A program made the translations under genes and the position numbers. A stretch of 64,000 nucleotides of DNA, taken from assembly GCA_021848345.1 (NCBI GenBank), contig JAJZUV010000010.1, positions 29,417 to 93,416 on the forward strand, written 5' to 3'. The notes below the pieces were generated by a model that had not been told where the DNA came from, made no database searches, and saw nothing but the letters and a program-made list of their open reading frames with translations. This document shows, piece by piece, positions 40,170 through 49,756 of this stretch (position 1 is the stretch's first letter; each line of letters opens with the position of its first letter). Origin of the DNA: Pseudomonadota bacterium. Its GTDB lineage: Bacteria; Pseudomonadota; Gammaproteobacteria; Burkholderiales; Burkholderiaceae_C.

Positions 40170-41356
40170 GACTGGTTCCATGCGACGTTGCGCAGATACA
40201 CGATCTGCGTGAACACCTGGTACTGCCAGGCGTTGCCGGCGGGGGGCGTGTAGGTCTCGTCCAGCACGCTCAGGCTGGCCGGGTTGTTGGTGCGCGCGCC
40301 GGTGTTGGGCTTGCGCACGACGTAGGCCACCTCGACCGCACCGACCTGGCCCTGCTGGTTGGCGCTGGCGATGCTCGACCAGGGCACGAAGGATTGCAGC
40401 TGGTTGTTGACCACCGGCGCGTACAGCGCGTGCAGCAGCACGACGTTGCTGGCCACCGGAGCGTCGCTGACCACGCTGCCCAGCGCGTTGACCACGGTGC
40501 GCCACAGGTCCGGGGTGGTGGGGGAGTTCGGGTCCGGGCGGATGCTGTAGCTGACCTGCAGCGGACCGGCGGCACCCGAGACCTGCCCGAAGTCCTGCAC
40601 ATAGGCCTGCGCCAGATCGGCCGTGGTGAGCGCGGGGCTGATGGCCGGGTTGGCCAGCGTGGACACCCCGGTGAAACCGTTGGGCGGGTTGATCACCGTG
40701 CCGTTGCCGGAGTTGTGCACGATCTGGTTGGCCGAGCCGCCGGTGCCGGTGATCTGGAAGCGGATGCAGATGTTGCGCGCGGGCAGCACCACGATGTCGA
40801 CGTCGCCGACCTGGAACACGGAGTTGTTGGAGACGAACAGCGCGGCGTTGCTGAGGGTGCCGTTGGTGGCCTTGACCACGCGCACGCTGCCCGGAGTGGC
40901 GGCGCCGCCCTGGCCGAAGTTGGCGGCGTAGAACATGGTGATGGCGTCGGTGCCGGCGCCGCCGGGGTTGGCGTAGTTGAAGGTGGTCGAGGTGCTCTTG
41001 GTTCCGGGCACGTAGCCGCCGGTGGTCTGCACCACGCCGGATACCGGCCACTGGTTGATCACCTGGGCGCTGTTCAGGTTGCTGTTGTAGGTCAGCAGGC
41101 GCGCGCAGCGGCCCTGGCCGGAGGGACCGTTCATCATGAAGCCGGCGCGCGACAGGTCGTCGGACAACAGGGTCATGGCGACGCGCGACTGGTCCTGCAG
41201 CTTGGCCGAGTCGCTGGCGCGCAGGCCGTTGGACTCCAGGCTGCCGAAGGACACGAACACCAGCAGCCCCAGCAGCGTGGCCACCGCCAGCGCGACCAGG
41301 AGTTCGACCAGCGTGAAGCCGCGCGTGCGCTGCGCCGGGGACTTGGGTGCTTTCAT
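40166..41356 (-). CDS. pilW: type IV pilus minor pilin PilW
   Basis: Prepilin N-terminus RTRGFTLVELLVALAVATLLGLLVFVSF; overlaps pilX by 4 bp. Confidence 0.9.
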   Translation of the reverse strand: MKAPKSPAQRTRGFTLVELLVALAVATLLGLLVFVSFGSLESNGLRASDSAKLQDQSRVAMTLLSDDLSRAGFMMNGPSGQGRCARLLTYNSNLNSAQVINQWPVSGVVQTTGGYVPGTKSTSTTFNYANPGGAGTDAITMFYAANFGQGGAATPGSVRVVKATNGTLSNAALFVSNNSVFQVGDVDIVVLPARNICIRFQITGTGGSANQIVHNSGNGTVINPPNGFTGVSTLANPAISPALTTADLAQAYVQDFGQVSGAAGPLQVSYSIRPDPNSPTTPDLWRTVVNALGSVVSDAPVASNVVLLHALYAPVVNNQLQSFVPWSSIASANQQGQVGAVEVAYVVRKPNTGARTNNPASLSVLDETYTPPAGNAWQYQVFTQIVYLRNVAWNQS

Positions 41357-41357
41357 C

Positions 41358-41858
41358 TCAGAATCCGTCCTGCAGCAGGTAGGTGTGCTGCACGCTGCCG
41401 CCGAAGGCCGAACGCACCGTGATGACCGCGCTGAGCTGACACGGTGCGGCGGGATTGCAGGTGCCCGCGCTGCTGCTGCCGGCGGGAATGGTGCTCACCG
41501 AGACGGCCATCAGATCGGGGTACTGACTGACCTGGGACTTCCACCAGTCCACCACCGGCGTGAGCGCGGCGTTGCTCGCCGAGGGGTTCTGCGCCGCCAG
41601 CTGCATGCCGTTGAGCGGGCTGAGCACCTGGGGATTGCCCTCGACCACCGCCAGCAGGCTTTGCGCGGTGGTGGTGGCGGCGAAGGTGCGCGAGGCTTGC
41701 GCATTGGCCACGTAGGCCTGGTTGATCAGCAGCACCAGGCCGCTGGCGGCGGCCAGGAACAACAACATGGCCACCAGCACTTCCAGCAGGGTCAGTCCGA
41801 GTTGGCCGCGGCGCGCCGTCGAAGGGCCGCGCCGCCTGGTCGCGCAAGGCAGGTTCAT
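41358..41858 (-). CDS. pilV: type IV pilus modification protein PilV
   Basis: RRGQLGLTLLEVLVAMLLFLAAASGLVLL prepilin N-terminus; C-terminal CQLSAVITVRSAFGG. Confidence 0.9.
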   Translation of the reverse strand: MNLPCATRRRGPSTARRGQLGLTLLEVLVAMLLFLAAASGLVLLINQAYVANAQASRTFAATTTAQSLLAVVEGNPQVLSPLNGMQLAAQNPSASNAALTPVVDWWKSQVSQYPDLMAVSVSTIPAGSSSAGTCNPAAPCQLSAVITVRSAFGGSVQHTYLLQDGF

Positions 41859-42349
41859 GATTGACTCGTGGTGACCACGCCTCCGCTGCTCAGCTGGACC
41901 TGCCAGTTGACGCCGCCGCCGCTGACCGTGGCGGTGGGCTTGCTGGTGCTGGGCAGCGCGCTGCAGCTCAGCTTGCCCTGCGCGTCCGTGGTGCACAGCG
42001 AGACGCTGCCGTCGCCGAGAAAGGACACGGTCTGGCCCAGCGGTTGGCAGCTCACGCCGCTGGAGCCGCCCGCCGGCGCGCTGAGCAACTGCGCGCCCGC
42101 GGTGGTGGACACGGTGTAGCCGCAACCGCTGGGGGTGAAGGTGACCAGGGTGGAGGTGCTCAGCGCGTACTGGCGCGCGTAGCGCAGCGCGTCGGCGAGC
42201 TTGTCCGCGGTGGACCTGGCGCTGGCCGCGGCCACCTGGGGCTGCAGGTTGGGCAGGGCCACGGCGAGCAGGACCGCCGCCACGGCGACGACCACCAGCA
42301 GCTCGATGAGCGTGAAACCCTGGATCCCCTCGGCGTGTCGCGCGTGCAT
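41855..42349 (-). CDS. fimT: GspH/FimT family pseudopilin
   Basis: GIQGFTLIELLVVVAVAAVLLAVALPNLQPQVAAASARSTADKLADALRYARQYA. Confidence 0.9.
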   Translation of the reverse strand: MHARHAEGIQGFTLIELLVVVAVAAVLLAVALPNLQPQVAAASARSTADKLADALRYARQYALSTSTLVTFTPSGCGYTVSTTAGAQLLSAPAGGSSGVSCQPLGQTVSFLGDGSVSLCTTDAQGKLSCSALPSTSKPTATVSGGGVNWQVQLSSGGVVTTSQS

Positions 42350-42493
42350 CGCCCTGTCCGTTCCCGGCCCTCGACGCGGGCCGCCATGCACACATCCTGC
42401 CGAAGCGCCCTTCAGGCGAGCAAGGGCTTTCCGGCGAAAGGTAGCTGCCGGGCGACGAGCGGTAGGCGCGCGTGCGCGGCCGGCCACGCTACG

Positions 42494-43768
42494 ATGTTCT
42501 CTGTCCCGTTCCCGCCGCAGCCCCCGGTTCCTTCGATGGCAGGCTCCTCTCCCAAGGCCCCCACCCCGGCCTCCGATCAGGCCGCGGCGCCGACGCCGGG
42601 CGGAGCCGCGGCCGACGCGCCGCCGGATACCTCGATCGACCAGGCGCGGGTGCTGCTGCAGTCCATCCCCGTGGGCTTCGCCGGCAGCCTGGGCCCGGCG
42701 GCGGTGGTGGGCTGGCTGTTGCGCAACCACGTGGCGCACGACCGGCTGCTCGTCTGGTTCGGCGTCTTGTGCCTGGCGCACGTCGGGCGCATCGTGGTGT
42801 GGATCCTGGGGCGCGAGGACGTGGCCGCCGGGCGCAACGGGCCGCTGTGGATGCGCTGGTTGCGCCTGAGCGTGCTGGGGCTCGGCCTGATGTGGGCGGG
42901 GCTGCCCCTGATCCTTCCCGCCGCGCGCCCCTTCGACGAGATGCTGGTGACCGCGATGATCCTGGCGGTGTGCGGCGCCGGCGTGGCCCAGCAGTCCTCG
43001 GACGGATGGTCGGCGCTGTTGTTCATGCTGCCGCCGGCGCTGAGCATGAGCGCCCGGCTGCTGCTGTCCACGGACCCGACCCTGCGCACGGTCGGGGTGC
43101 TGATCTTCATCTACTTCGCCTACCTGACCCTGGCCACCTACCGCATCCAGTCGGCCTTCGTCGAGCTGTCGCGCCTGCACGCGACGGCGGCGAAGCTGTC
43201 GATGCACGACACCTTGACGGGCCTGCCGAACCGCATGGCGCTGCGCCGGCGATTGGAGGATGCGCTGGAGCGGGCGCGGCGCAACGGCACCGAGGTGGCG
43301 GTCGGCTACATGGACCTGGACGACTTCAAGCAGATCAACGATCGCCTGGGGCACGCCGCCGGCGACAAGCTGCTGCGCGAGGTGGCCCGTCGCTGGACCG
43401 CACGCATGCGCAGCAACGACGTGCTGGCCCGCCTGGGCGGCGACGAGTTCGTCATGGTGATCGCCGACATCGACCCGGACAACGCGCACGAGGAACTGGC
43501 CGCCGTGCTCCAGCGCATCGAGAGCGCCGCCGCCGAACCGCTGCGCCTGACGGCCACGCGCCAGGTGCGCATCCAGCTCAGCATGGGCGTGGCGCGCTTC
43601 CCAGCGGACGGCGCCGACATGGACGCGCTGCTGCGCAAGGCCGACGCCGCCATGTACCAGCTCAAGCAGCGCAAGGCCACGCGCGAGACCTGGTGGCAAC
43701 TCGGCGTGCGCTCGAGCGAGACCCTCAGCGTGGAGACGGACTCGCGCCCCGCAACAGCCACAGATTGA
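42494..43768 (+). CDS. GGDEF domain diguanylate cyclase with N-terminal membrane region
   Basis: DTLTGLPNRMALRRRLEDAL; YMDLDDFKQINDRLGH; LARLGGDEFVMV. Confidence 0.93.
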   Translation: MFSVPFPPQPPVPSMAGSSPKAPTPASDQAAAPTPGGAAADAPPDTSIDQARVLLQSIPVGFAGSLGPAAVVGWLLRNHVAHDRLLVWFGVLCLAHVGRIVVWILGREDVAAGRNGPLWMRWLRLSVLGLGLMWAGLPLILPAARPFDEMLVTAMILAVCGAGVAQQSSDGWSALLFMLPPALSMSARLLLSTDPTLRTVGVLIFIYFAYLTLATYRIQSAFVELSRLHATAAKLSMHDTLTGLPNRMALRRRLEDALERARRNGTEVAVGYMDLDDFKQINDRLGHAAGDKLLREVARRWTARMRSNDVLARLGGDEFVMVIADIDPDNAHEELAAVLQRIESAAAEPLRLTATRQVRIQLSMGVARFPADGADMDALLRKADAAMYQLKQRKATRETWWQLGVRSSETLSVETDSRPATATD

Positions 43769-44960
43769 GCACGGCGTAGGCGGCGTAGCTGAGCAGCCAG
43801 GCCGCGGCGATCCACGCCAGGCCCGCGCGTGCCGCGCCGGCGGCCAGCAGCGCGGCGAACAGCGGCAGCGAGGCGAACTCGCCCAGCGCGATGGCGCGCG
43901 CCCTGCCCTGCGCGTACAGCGCGAACAGGGGCACCCAGGCCGCCACGCGCAGCAGGCTGCCGGCGAAGAACAGCGCCGTCGCGCCTGCGTCGGGGACGAA
44001 CGCGGGGCCGTACAGCGCCCGGAACAGCGGCGCGCGCAACACGAACAGGGCGACGAAGGCCAGCGCCGACGCGGGCAGCACCGCGCGGGCCGCCGCGCGC
44101 AGCTCGGGCAGCCAGTCGCGCGTGCCCGCGGCGCGACCCAGGCGCGGCAGGTAGAGCACCGACAGCACGCTGGCGGCCAGCGAGGTCACCCAGTCGGACA
44201 CGCGCCACAGCGCCTGCAGGCTGCCGGCGGCCTGCCAGGAAATCCCGTGCGCGGTGAGCGCCCGCGCGGCCAGCATGGAGGCTGGACCGAGCACGCCCAG
44301 CGCCAGCCCCGCCGGCAGGTAGCGCAGCAGTTGCGCCCGCGGCGCCGCCGCGGCGGGCGTCGTGCCCGGCACCGCGCGCAAGGTCCACGCCGCGACCGCC
44401 AGCGACAGCAGCGCCTGCACGGCGGCCAGCACCTGCACGACACGACCGGCCGGCGCGCAGACGGCGGCCAGCACCGCCACCCCGGCGCCCAGTGCGGCCA
44501 GCACGCCCTGCAGACGCAGGCGCTGCGCGCCCAGCCAGTAGCTGCCGGCCAGGGAGCCGAGGCTGATGCACACCCCGGCCAGGCCGCCGAGCACCAGATC
44601 CTCGCGCGGCAGCCCGAGGGCCGCCGCCCAGGGGCCGCGCCAGACCGCCACCGCGCACAACACGGCGGCCGCCGCGGCGCTGAGGGCGCCGCCGGCACCC
44701 AACGCCGCGCGCAGCAGGGCCGCGCGCCGCGGCGGATCGGCGCCGGCCACCAGCACGGCCAGACCACTGCCGAGTCCGGCGGCGACCACACCGACCACCA
44801 GGTCGAGCAGGGAGCTCATCTGGCCCCAGGCGACCACGCCGGCGGCTCCGGCGCGCAAGGCCAGCAGCTTGTCCACCGCCGAGCGGCCGAGCAGCCCGGC
44901 CAGCGCGATGCCCAGCGGCGCCAGCAGGCGCGCCCGCGCGGGCTCGGAGCCGGAGGCCAC
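43725..44960 (-). CDS. oligosaccharide flippase/polysaccharide biosynthesis membrane protein (GTG start assumed)
   Basis: LLAPLGIALAGLLGRSAVDKLLALRAGAAGVVAWGQMSSLLDLVVGVVAAGLGSG; many TM segments. Confidence 0.75.
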   Translation of the reverse strand: MASGSEPARARLLAPLGIALAGLLGRSAVDKLLALRAGAAGVVAWGQMSSLLDLVVGVVAAGLGSGLAVLVAGADPPRRAALLRAALGAGGALSAAAAAVLCAVAVWRGPWAAALGLPREDLVLGGLAGVCISLGSLAGSYWLGAQRLRLQGVLAALGAGVAVLAAVCAPAGRVVQVLAAVQALLSLAVAAWTLRAVPGTTPAAAAPRAQLLRYLPAGLALGVLGPASMLAARALTAHGISWQAAGSLQALWRVSDWVTSLAASVLSVLYLPRLGRAAGTRDWLPELRAAARAVLPASALAFVALFVLRAPLFRALYGPAFVPDAGATALFFAGSLLRVAAWVPLFALYAQGRARAIALGEFASLPLFAALLAAGAARAGLAWIAAAWLLSYAAYAVLNLWLLRGASPSPR

Positions 44961-44980
44961 GGCGGACGGAGCGCGGCGGC

Positions 44981-45637
44981 TCAGCGCCCCGCCGCCGCCT
45001 GCCAGACCAGCCGCAGCCCGAAGCCGCCGATCAGCAGCGAGGTGCCGCGCAGCAGGCCGCGGCGCATGCGCGCATAGGCGGCGCGCACCGAGGCGCGGGT
45101 GAACAGCGTGGCCAGGCTGAGATGCCAGCTCACCGAGCAGATGAAGATGGTGGCCACCGCGGCCGCGCGCACGGCCCACGGTGCGCCGGCCCCGAGCAGG
45201 CCGGCGAAGATGGTGGAGAAGAACACCAGCGCCTTCGGATTGGTCAGGTTGGTGAGCAGGCCGCGCCCGTAGCTGGCCGGCACCGATGCCCGCGCCGCTT
45301 GCGCGGCTGCCGCGTCTGCCGCCGCTCCCGCCGGCGGCGCGCTGCGCGACTGGCGCCAGATCGAGCGGGCCAGGTACAGCAGGTAGGCGCCGCCCAGCAG
45401 GGCGGCCACGCGTTGCGCGGGCCCGGCATGGCCCAGCAGCAGGCCCGCGCCGGCGGCAGCCAGGCTGGCGAGCAAGGTGCTGCCGCTGGCCACGCCCAGC
45501 GCGGTGGCGACGCCGTGGCGCCGCGAGACGTCGAGCGAGGCCTGGGTGACGGCCAGGAAGTTCGGCCCGGGAACGGCCAGCGCCGGCAGGTAGACCGCCA
45601 CCAGCGCGACCAGCAGGCTCCAGGTGCTTGCGTGCAT
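44981..45637 (-). CDS. LysE/RhtB family translocator
   Basis: VYLPALAVPGPNFLAVTQASLDVSRRHGVATALGVASGSTL; LLTNLTNPKALVFFSTIF. Confidence 0.92.
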   Translation of the reverse strand: MHASTWSLLVALVAVYLPALAVPGPNFLAVTQASLDVSRRHGVATALGVASGSTLLASLAAAGAGLLLGHAGPAQRVAALLGGAYLLYLARSIWRQSRSAPPAGAAADAAAAQAARASVPASYGRGLLTNLTNPKALVFFSTIFAGLLGAGAPWAVRAAAVATIFICSVSWHLSLATLFTRASVRAAYARMRRGLLRGTSLLIGGFGLRLVWQAAAGR

Positions 45638-45638
45638 G

Positions 45639-46292
45639 TCAGCTCCGGTGAAAGCGCGGCCAGTTGCGCAACACCACCTCGCCCTCGGCGCGGTAGGCGT
45701 AGCAGGTGTCGATCTGGCGCGGGCGGCCCTGGGCGTCCACGGCCTCGGTGCGCTCGGGGAATTCCGACACCAGGGACTGGAAGGCGGTGGTGGCGATGGG
45801 CCCGAGCAGTTCCTTCAGGTGGGTGCAGTTGGCGGCATTGGCCAGGCGCTCGCGCACGGCCTTGTTCCAGCCGGCGACCATGCGTAGGCCCACCAGCGCC
45901 TGCAGCGCGGCGCCGGCCTGCGGGCATTCGGTGTAGGGCGCGGCGTCGGCGAAGGCCTGCACCGCGCGCACGGTGTAGTCGGCGTCGAACACCAGGCGCA
46001 TGCCGAGGTCGTGGATCGGCTCGTCGGCCTCCACCACACGCCCGGCCCGCCCGAGTTCCTGCGCGAAGGGCTTGGTGTCGCGCAAGCGGGCCTCGATCTC
46101 GTACAGCCCGTCGCTGCGGCGAAAACCGCGCATCTCGATGCGCCGCAGGTGCAACTCCTCGCGCGTGACGGCGTCCGCGTCGAATGCGGGGCCGGGGCCG
46201 TGTGCGGAAGACGCCGGGGAATCGGGAGACGCCGGGGAATCGGCAGTCGCTGGGGGAACCGGGGAAGCTGAAGAATAGGGATGGGAGTTCAC
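45639..46292 (-). CDS. DUF2889 domain-containing protein (GTG start assumed)
   Basis: REELHLRRIEMRGFRRSDGLYEIEARLRDTKPF...; CTHLKELLGPIATTAFQSL; CYAYRAEGEVVLRNWP. Confidence 0.85.
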   Translation of the reverse strand: MNSHPYSSASPVPPATADSPASPDSPASSAHGPGPAFDADAVTREELHLRRIEMRGFRRSDGLYEIEARLRDTKPFAQELGRAGRVVEADEPIHDLGMRLVFDADYTVRAVQAFADAAPYTECPQAGAALQALVGLRMVAGWNKAVRERLANAANCTHLKELLGPIATTAFQSLVSEFPERTEAVDAQGRPRQIDTCYAYRAEGEVVLRNWPRFHRS

Positions 46293-46439
46293 GGCGGGAA
46301 TCCGGGCTTGCGGGCAGCGCGCCGCGCCGACGGCCGGCGGCCTCGGGCGGCGCGCCCGCAGCCAGCATATCCGTTTTGCGTGCGGGGCTCCGGAGCCGGT
46401 CGCCGCCGCGGGCGCCGCGCCCTGCCCTACCATGGCCCG

Positions 46440-47318
46440 ATGCACGGCATGGACCCCATCGCGCTGGCCCTGGTACTCGGCGGCGCCTCGCTGCATGCGA
46501 CCTGGAACCTGTTCGCCAAGAAGGCCGCGGCCGGGCTGCCCTTCATCTGGCTCTACGACCTGCTCAGCGTGCTGGTGTTCGCGCCTTTCGCGCTGTGGGC
46601 CTGGCACGACGCCGGCGCGCCGCTGGGGCCGGCGGCCTGGGCCGCCATCGCCGGCAGCAGCGTGGCGCACCAGTTGTACGCGCTGGCCTTGCAGCGCGGC
46701 TACCGGGAGGGCGATTTCTCGGTGGTGTACCCGGTGGCGCGCGGAAGCGGGCCGCTGGTGGCGGTGCTGGCGGCGGTGGCGCTGCTGGGCGAACGCCCGC
46801 CCGCGGCGGCCTGGGCCGGCATCGGCGCCATCCTGCTGGGCATCGCGCTGATCTCCGGGCTGCGCCTGCGCGGGCGCCGCGGCGCGCGGCCGACGGGCCC
46901 GGGGCTGCTGTGGGGCCTGCTTACCGGTGCGATGATCGCCACCTACACGGTGATCGACGGCTGGACCATGGGCCGGCTGCGGGTCGATCCGATCGTCTAC
47001 TACGTGCTCGGCCTGGCGCTGCGCGCGGCGCTGATGGCTCCGCTGGCATTGCGCGACACGCCGGCGCTGCGCGAACAGTGGCGGCGCAATGCGCGGGCCA
47101 TCGCCGCGGTGGGCGTGCTGTCGCCGCTGGCCTACCTGATGGTCCTGTACGCGATGGGGCGGGCGCCGCTGGCCTACGTGGCGCCGGCGCGCGAACTCTC
47201 GCTGCTCATCGGCATGCTGCTCGGCGCATGGGTCCTGCGCGAGGCGGTCGGCCCCGCGCGCCTGCTGGGTGCGGGCTCGATGCTGGCCGGCGTGGTGCTG
47301 CTGGCCGTGGCGCGCTGA
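46440..47318 (+). CDS. EamA/DMT family transporter
   Basis: LVLGGASLHATWNLFAKKAAAGLPFIWLYDLLSV; GREGDFSVVYPVARGSGPL; ten hydrophobic segments. Confidence 0.9.
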   Translation: MHGMDPIALALVLGGASLHATWNLFAKKAAAGLPFIWLYDLLSVLVFAPFALWAWHDAGAPLGPAAWAAIAGSSVAHQLYALALQRGYREGDFSVVYPVARGSGPLVAVLAAVALLGERPPAAAWAGIGAILLGIALISGLRLRGRRGARPTGPGLLWGLLTGAMIATYTVIDGWTMGRLRVDPIVYYVLGLALRAALMAPLALRDTPALREQWRRNARAIAAVGVLSPLAYLMVLYAMGRAPLAYVAPARELSLLIGMLLGAWVLREAVGPARLLGAGSMLAGVVLLAVAR

Positions 47319-48073
47319 GGCCGGGCCGCCGCGCCGTGGCCCGGCAGGCTCTGCGCCAGCAGGCCCAGCCCGATCGCGACCAGGCCGGCGTACACGTAGC
47401 GCACGAAGCCCTGCGGATGCATGCGCCGGTTGAGCCAGCGGCCGAGCAGCACGGCCGGGATCGCCGCCGGCAGGCCCAGCAGGTAGTAGCGCGTCACCTC
47501 GGGCACCCACAGGCCGCTGACGCGGTAGCCGATCAGGGCCAGCACGCCGGCCGGCAGGAAATAGCCCTGCAAGGTCGCGCGGAACTGCTGCGAGTTCCAG
47601 CGCCGCATGGTTCCGTACACCACCAGCGGCGGCCCGTTCATGCCGTAGGCGGCGCCGAGCACTCCGGCGCTGAAGCCGCAGGCCAGCAGCCACGGCAGGC
47701 GCTCGGTCGGCAGATGGGGAGGCTTGCGCCCGAGCAGGCCGTAGATGGCGAAGGCGACGATCAGCAGCGCCAGCACCAGCTTCACCGGCGACTGGTACGG
47801 GCTGGCCAGCAGCAGCAGGCCGCAGGGAATGCCCGCCAGCGAGGGCAGCAGCAGCCCCAGACTGCCGCGCAGGTGCACGTGGCGCCAGTCCTGCGCCACC
47901 ACGCTGGCGGCGATGGTGGTGGACAGCAGCACCACCAGCGGCGTGACCACGCGCAGCGGCAGGGCCAGCGCCAGCAGCGGCACCGCGAACAGGGCCTCGC
48001 CGAAACCGAAGGTGGAGCGGATCAGCGTGGCGGCGAACACGATGCCGAGCACGTACAGGGTGGCGTGGTCCAT
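47174..48073 (-). CDS. sulfite exporter TauE/SafE family protein, C-terminal extension antisense to the EamA gene
   Basis: [70 protein letters not shown]. Confidence 0.88.
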   Translation of the reverse strand: MDHATLYVLGIVFAATLIRSTFGFGEALFAVPLLALALPLRVVTPLVVLLSTTIAASVVAQDWRHVHLRGSLGLLLPSLAGIPCGLLLLASPYQSPVKLVLALLIVAFAIYGLLGRKPPHLPTERLPWLLACGFSAGVLGAAYGMNGPPLVVYGTMRRWNSQQFRATLQGYFLPAGVLALIGYRVSGLWVPEVTRYYLLGLPAAIPAVLLGRWLNRRMHPQGFVRYVYAGLVAIGLGLLAQSLPGHGAAARPQRATASSTTPASIEPAPSRRAGPTASRRTHAPSSMPMSSESSRAGAT

Positions 48074-48132
48074 GGGCCCATTCTGCGGGAAGCTCAGGCA
48101 CACTGTGGAGCCATCACTTTCCGGGACCCTCC

Positions 48133-49173
48133 ATGCAAGCCGTGATCTACGATTCCTTCGGCGCCCGCCCGCAGTTGCGCTCGGTGCCCGACCCCACCCC
48201 CGAGCCCCACGGCGTGGTGATTCGCGTGATGGCTACCGGCGTGTGCCGCAGCGACTGGCACGGCTGGATGGGACACGACCCCGACATCCGCCTGCCGCAC
48301 GTTCCGGGGCACGAGTTCGCGGGCGTGGTGGTGGCCGCCGGCTCGCAGGTGCGGCGCTGGAAGGCCGGGGACCGTGTAACCATGCCCTTCGTCGCGGCTT
48401 GCGGCGCCTGCCCCGAGTGCCATTCGGGCAACCAGCAGGTGTGCGACCACCAGTTCCAGCCCGGCTTCACGCACTGGGGCTCCTTCGCCCAGTACGTGGC
48501 CGTGAGCCAGGCGGACCTGAACCTGGTGCGACTGCCCGAGGCCATGGACTTCGGCACCGCGGCCAGCCTGGGCTGCCGCTTCGTCACCTCCTACCGCGCC
48601 GTGGTCGACCAGGGGCGGGCCTCGCCGGGGCAGTGGGTGGCCGTGCACGGCTGCGGCGGCGTGGGGCTGTCGGCGGTGATGATCGCCAGCGCGGCCGGCG
48701 CCCGCGTGGTGGCCGTGGACATCGCGGACGACAAGCTCGAGCTGGCGCGCGAGCTGGGGGCGCAGGCGACGGTCAACGCCTCGCGCGTGGCCGACGTGGT
48801 GGAGGCGGTGCGCGAGATCACCGACGGCGGCGCCCATGTCTCGCTGGACGCGCTGGGCCACCCGAGCACCTGTTTCAACTCCATCGCCAACCTGCGCAAG
48901 CGCGGCCGCCACGTGCAGGTGGGGCTGATGCTGGGGGAACACGCCACGCCGGCGGTACCGATGAGCCGGGTGATCGCCAACGAGCTGGAAATCGTCGGCA
49001 GCCACGGCATGCAGGCCCACCGCTACGGCACCATGTTCGGCCTGGTGGATGCCGCGAGCCTCGACCTCCGGCGCCTCGTGGGCCGCACCGTGAGCCTGGA
49101 GCAATCCATCGACGTGCTCACGTCCATGGACGCCTTCGCGGGGGTCGGGGTGACGGTGGTCACCGAATTCTGA
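48133..49173 (+). CDS. zinc-dependent alcohol dehydrogenase family protein
   Basis: [49 protein letters not shown] structural zinc motif. Confidence 0.94.
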   Translation: MQAVIYDSFGARPQLRSVPDPTPEPHGVVIRVMATGVCRSDWHGWMGHDPDIRLPHVPGHEFAGVVVAAGSQVRRWKAGDRVTMPFVAACGACPECHSGNQQVCDHQFQPGFTHWGSFAQYVAVSQADLNLVRLPEAMDFGTAASLGCRFVTSYRAVVDQGRASPGQWVAVHGCGGVGLSAVMIASAAGARVVAVDIADDKLELARELGAQATVNASRVADVVEAVREITDGGAHVSLDALGHPSTCFNSIANLRKRGRHVQVGLMLGEHATPAVPMSRVIANELEIVGSHGMQAHRYGTMFGLVDAASLDLRRLVGRTVSLEQSIDVLTSMDAFAGVGVTVVTEF

Positions 49174-49180
49174 ACCCCGT

Positions 49181-49209
49181 CGGCGGGAGCCGCATGGCGG
49201 CCCCCGCCG
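49181..49209. terminator. strong hairpin (13-bp arms, one mismatch, ATG loop) between convergent genes
   Basis: CGGCGGGaGCCGC-atg-GCGGCcCCCGCCG; no clear T-tract, so terminator function is inferred. Confidence 0.5.
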
Positions 49210-49221
49210 GATGCACGGGTC

Positions 49222-49635
49222 TTACATCGACTTCTTGATGTCGCCGCAGGCCACGTACTTCTTGATGTCCTTGGCGCTTTCGTGCACGTTGATGGCCATC
49301 GGGCTGGCCATCAGGGTGTCGATGGACACGGGCACCACGGTGCTGGACTTGCCGCCCTTCACCGGGGACAGGCCGAACTTGGGCTTGGGATCGAGCTTGT
49401 CGCAGGTGCCGGGGTGGATGTGCGCCGGTTGCGCCACGCCCGCCGGGCCGCCCTGCAGGTGGATCTGCACCAGCGTGCCCTTGCCGTGGGGCGTCAGGGT
49501 GGCGTAGCCGGTCTCGCCCGAGCCGTTCTGCGCCGACAGCTCGATTTTCATGCCCATGTCGGCCGCCGAGGCCGAAGATTGCGCAACAAAGCCAACACCC
49601 GCGGCCAAAGCCAGGCCAATAAGCAGTTTGTTCAT
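49222..49635 (-). CDS. secreted hypothetical protein, CHRD-like
   Basis: Signal peptide MNKLLIGLALAAGVGFVAQSSASA; GYATLTPHGKGTLVQIHLQGGPAGVAQPAHIHPGTCDKL. Confidence 0.7.
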   Translation of the reverse strand: MNKLLIGLALAAGVGFVAQSSASAADMGMKIELSAQNGSGETGYATLTPHGKGTLVQIHLQGGPAGVAQPAHIHPGTCDKLDPKPKFGLSPVKGGKSSTVVPVSIDTLMASPMAINVHESAKDIKKYVACGDIKKSM

Positions 49636-49756
49636 GGGAAATCCCCTTGGGTAGTCGAACATACGACCGGATCGGATGGTAGAAATACCATCACAACCAC
49701 ATGGTAAACATGGTCTTGTCCCGGTCCGAATGCCTTGGCCGAGGGCGCGAACGGGC

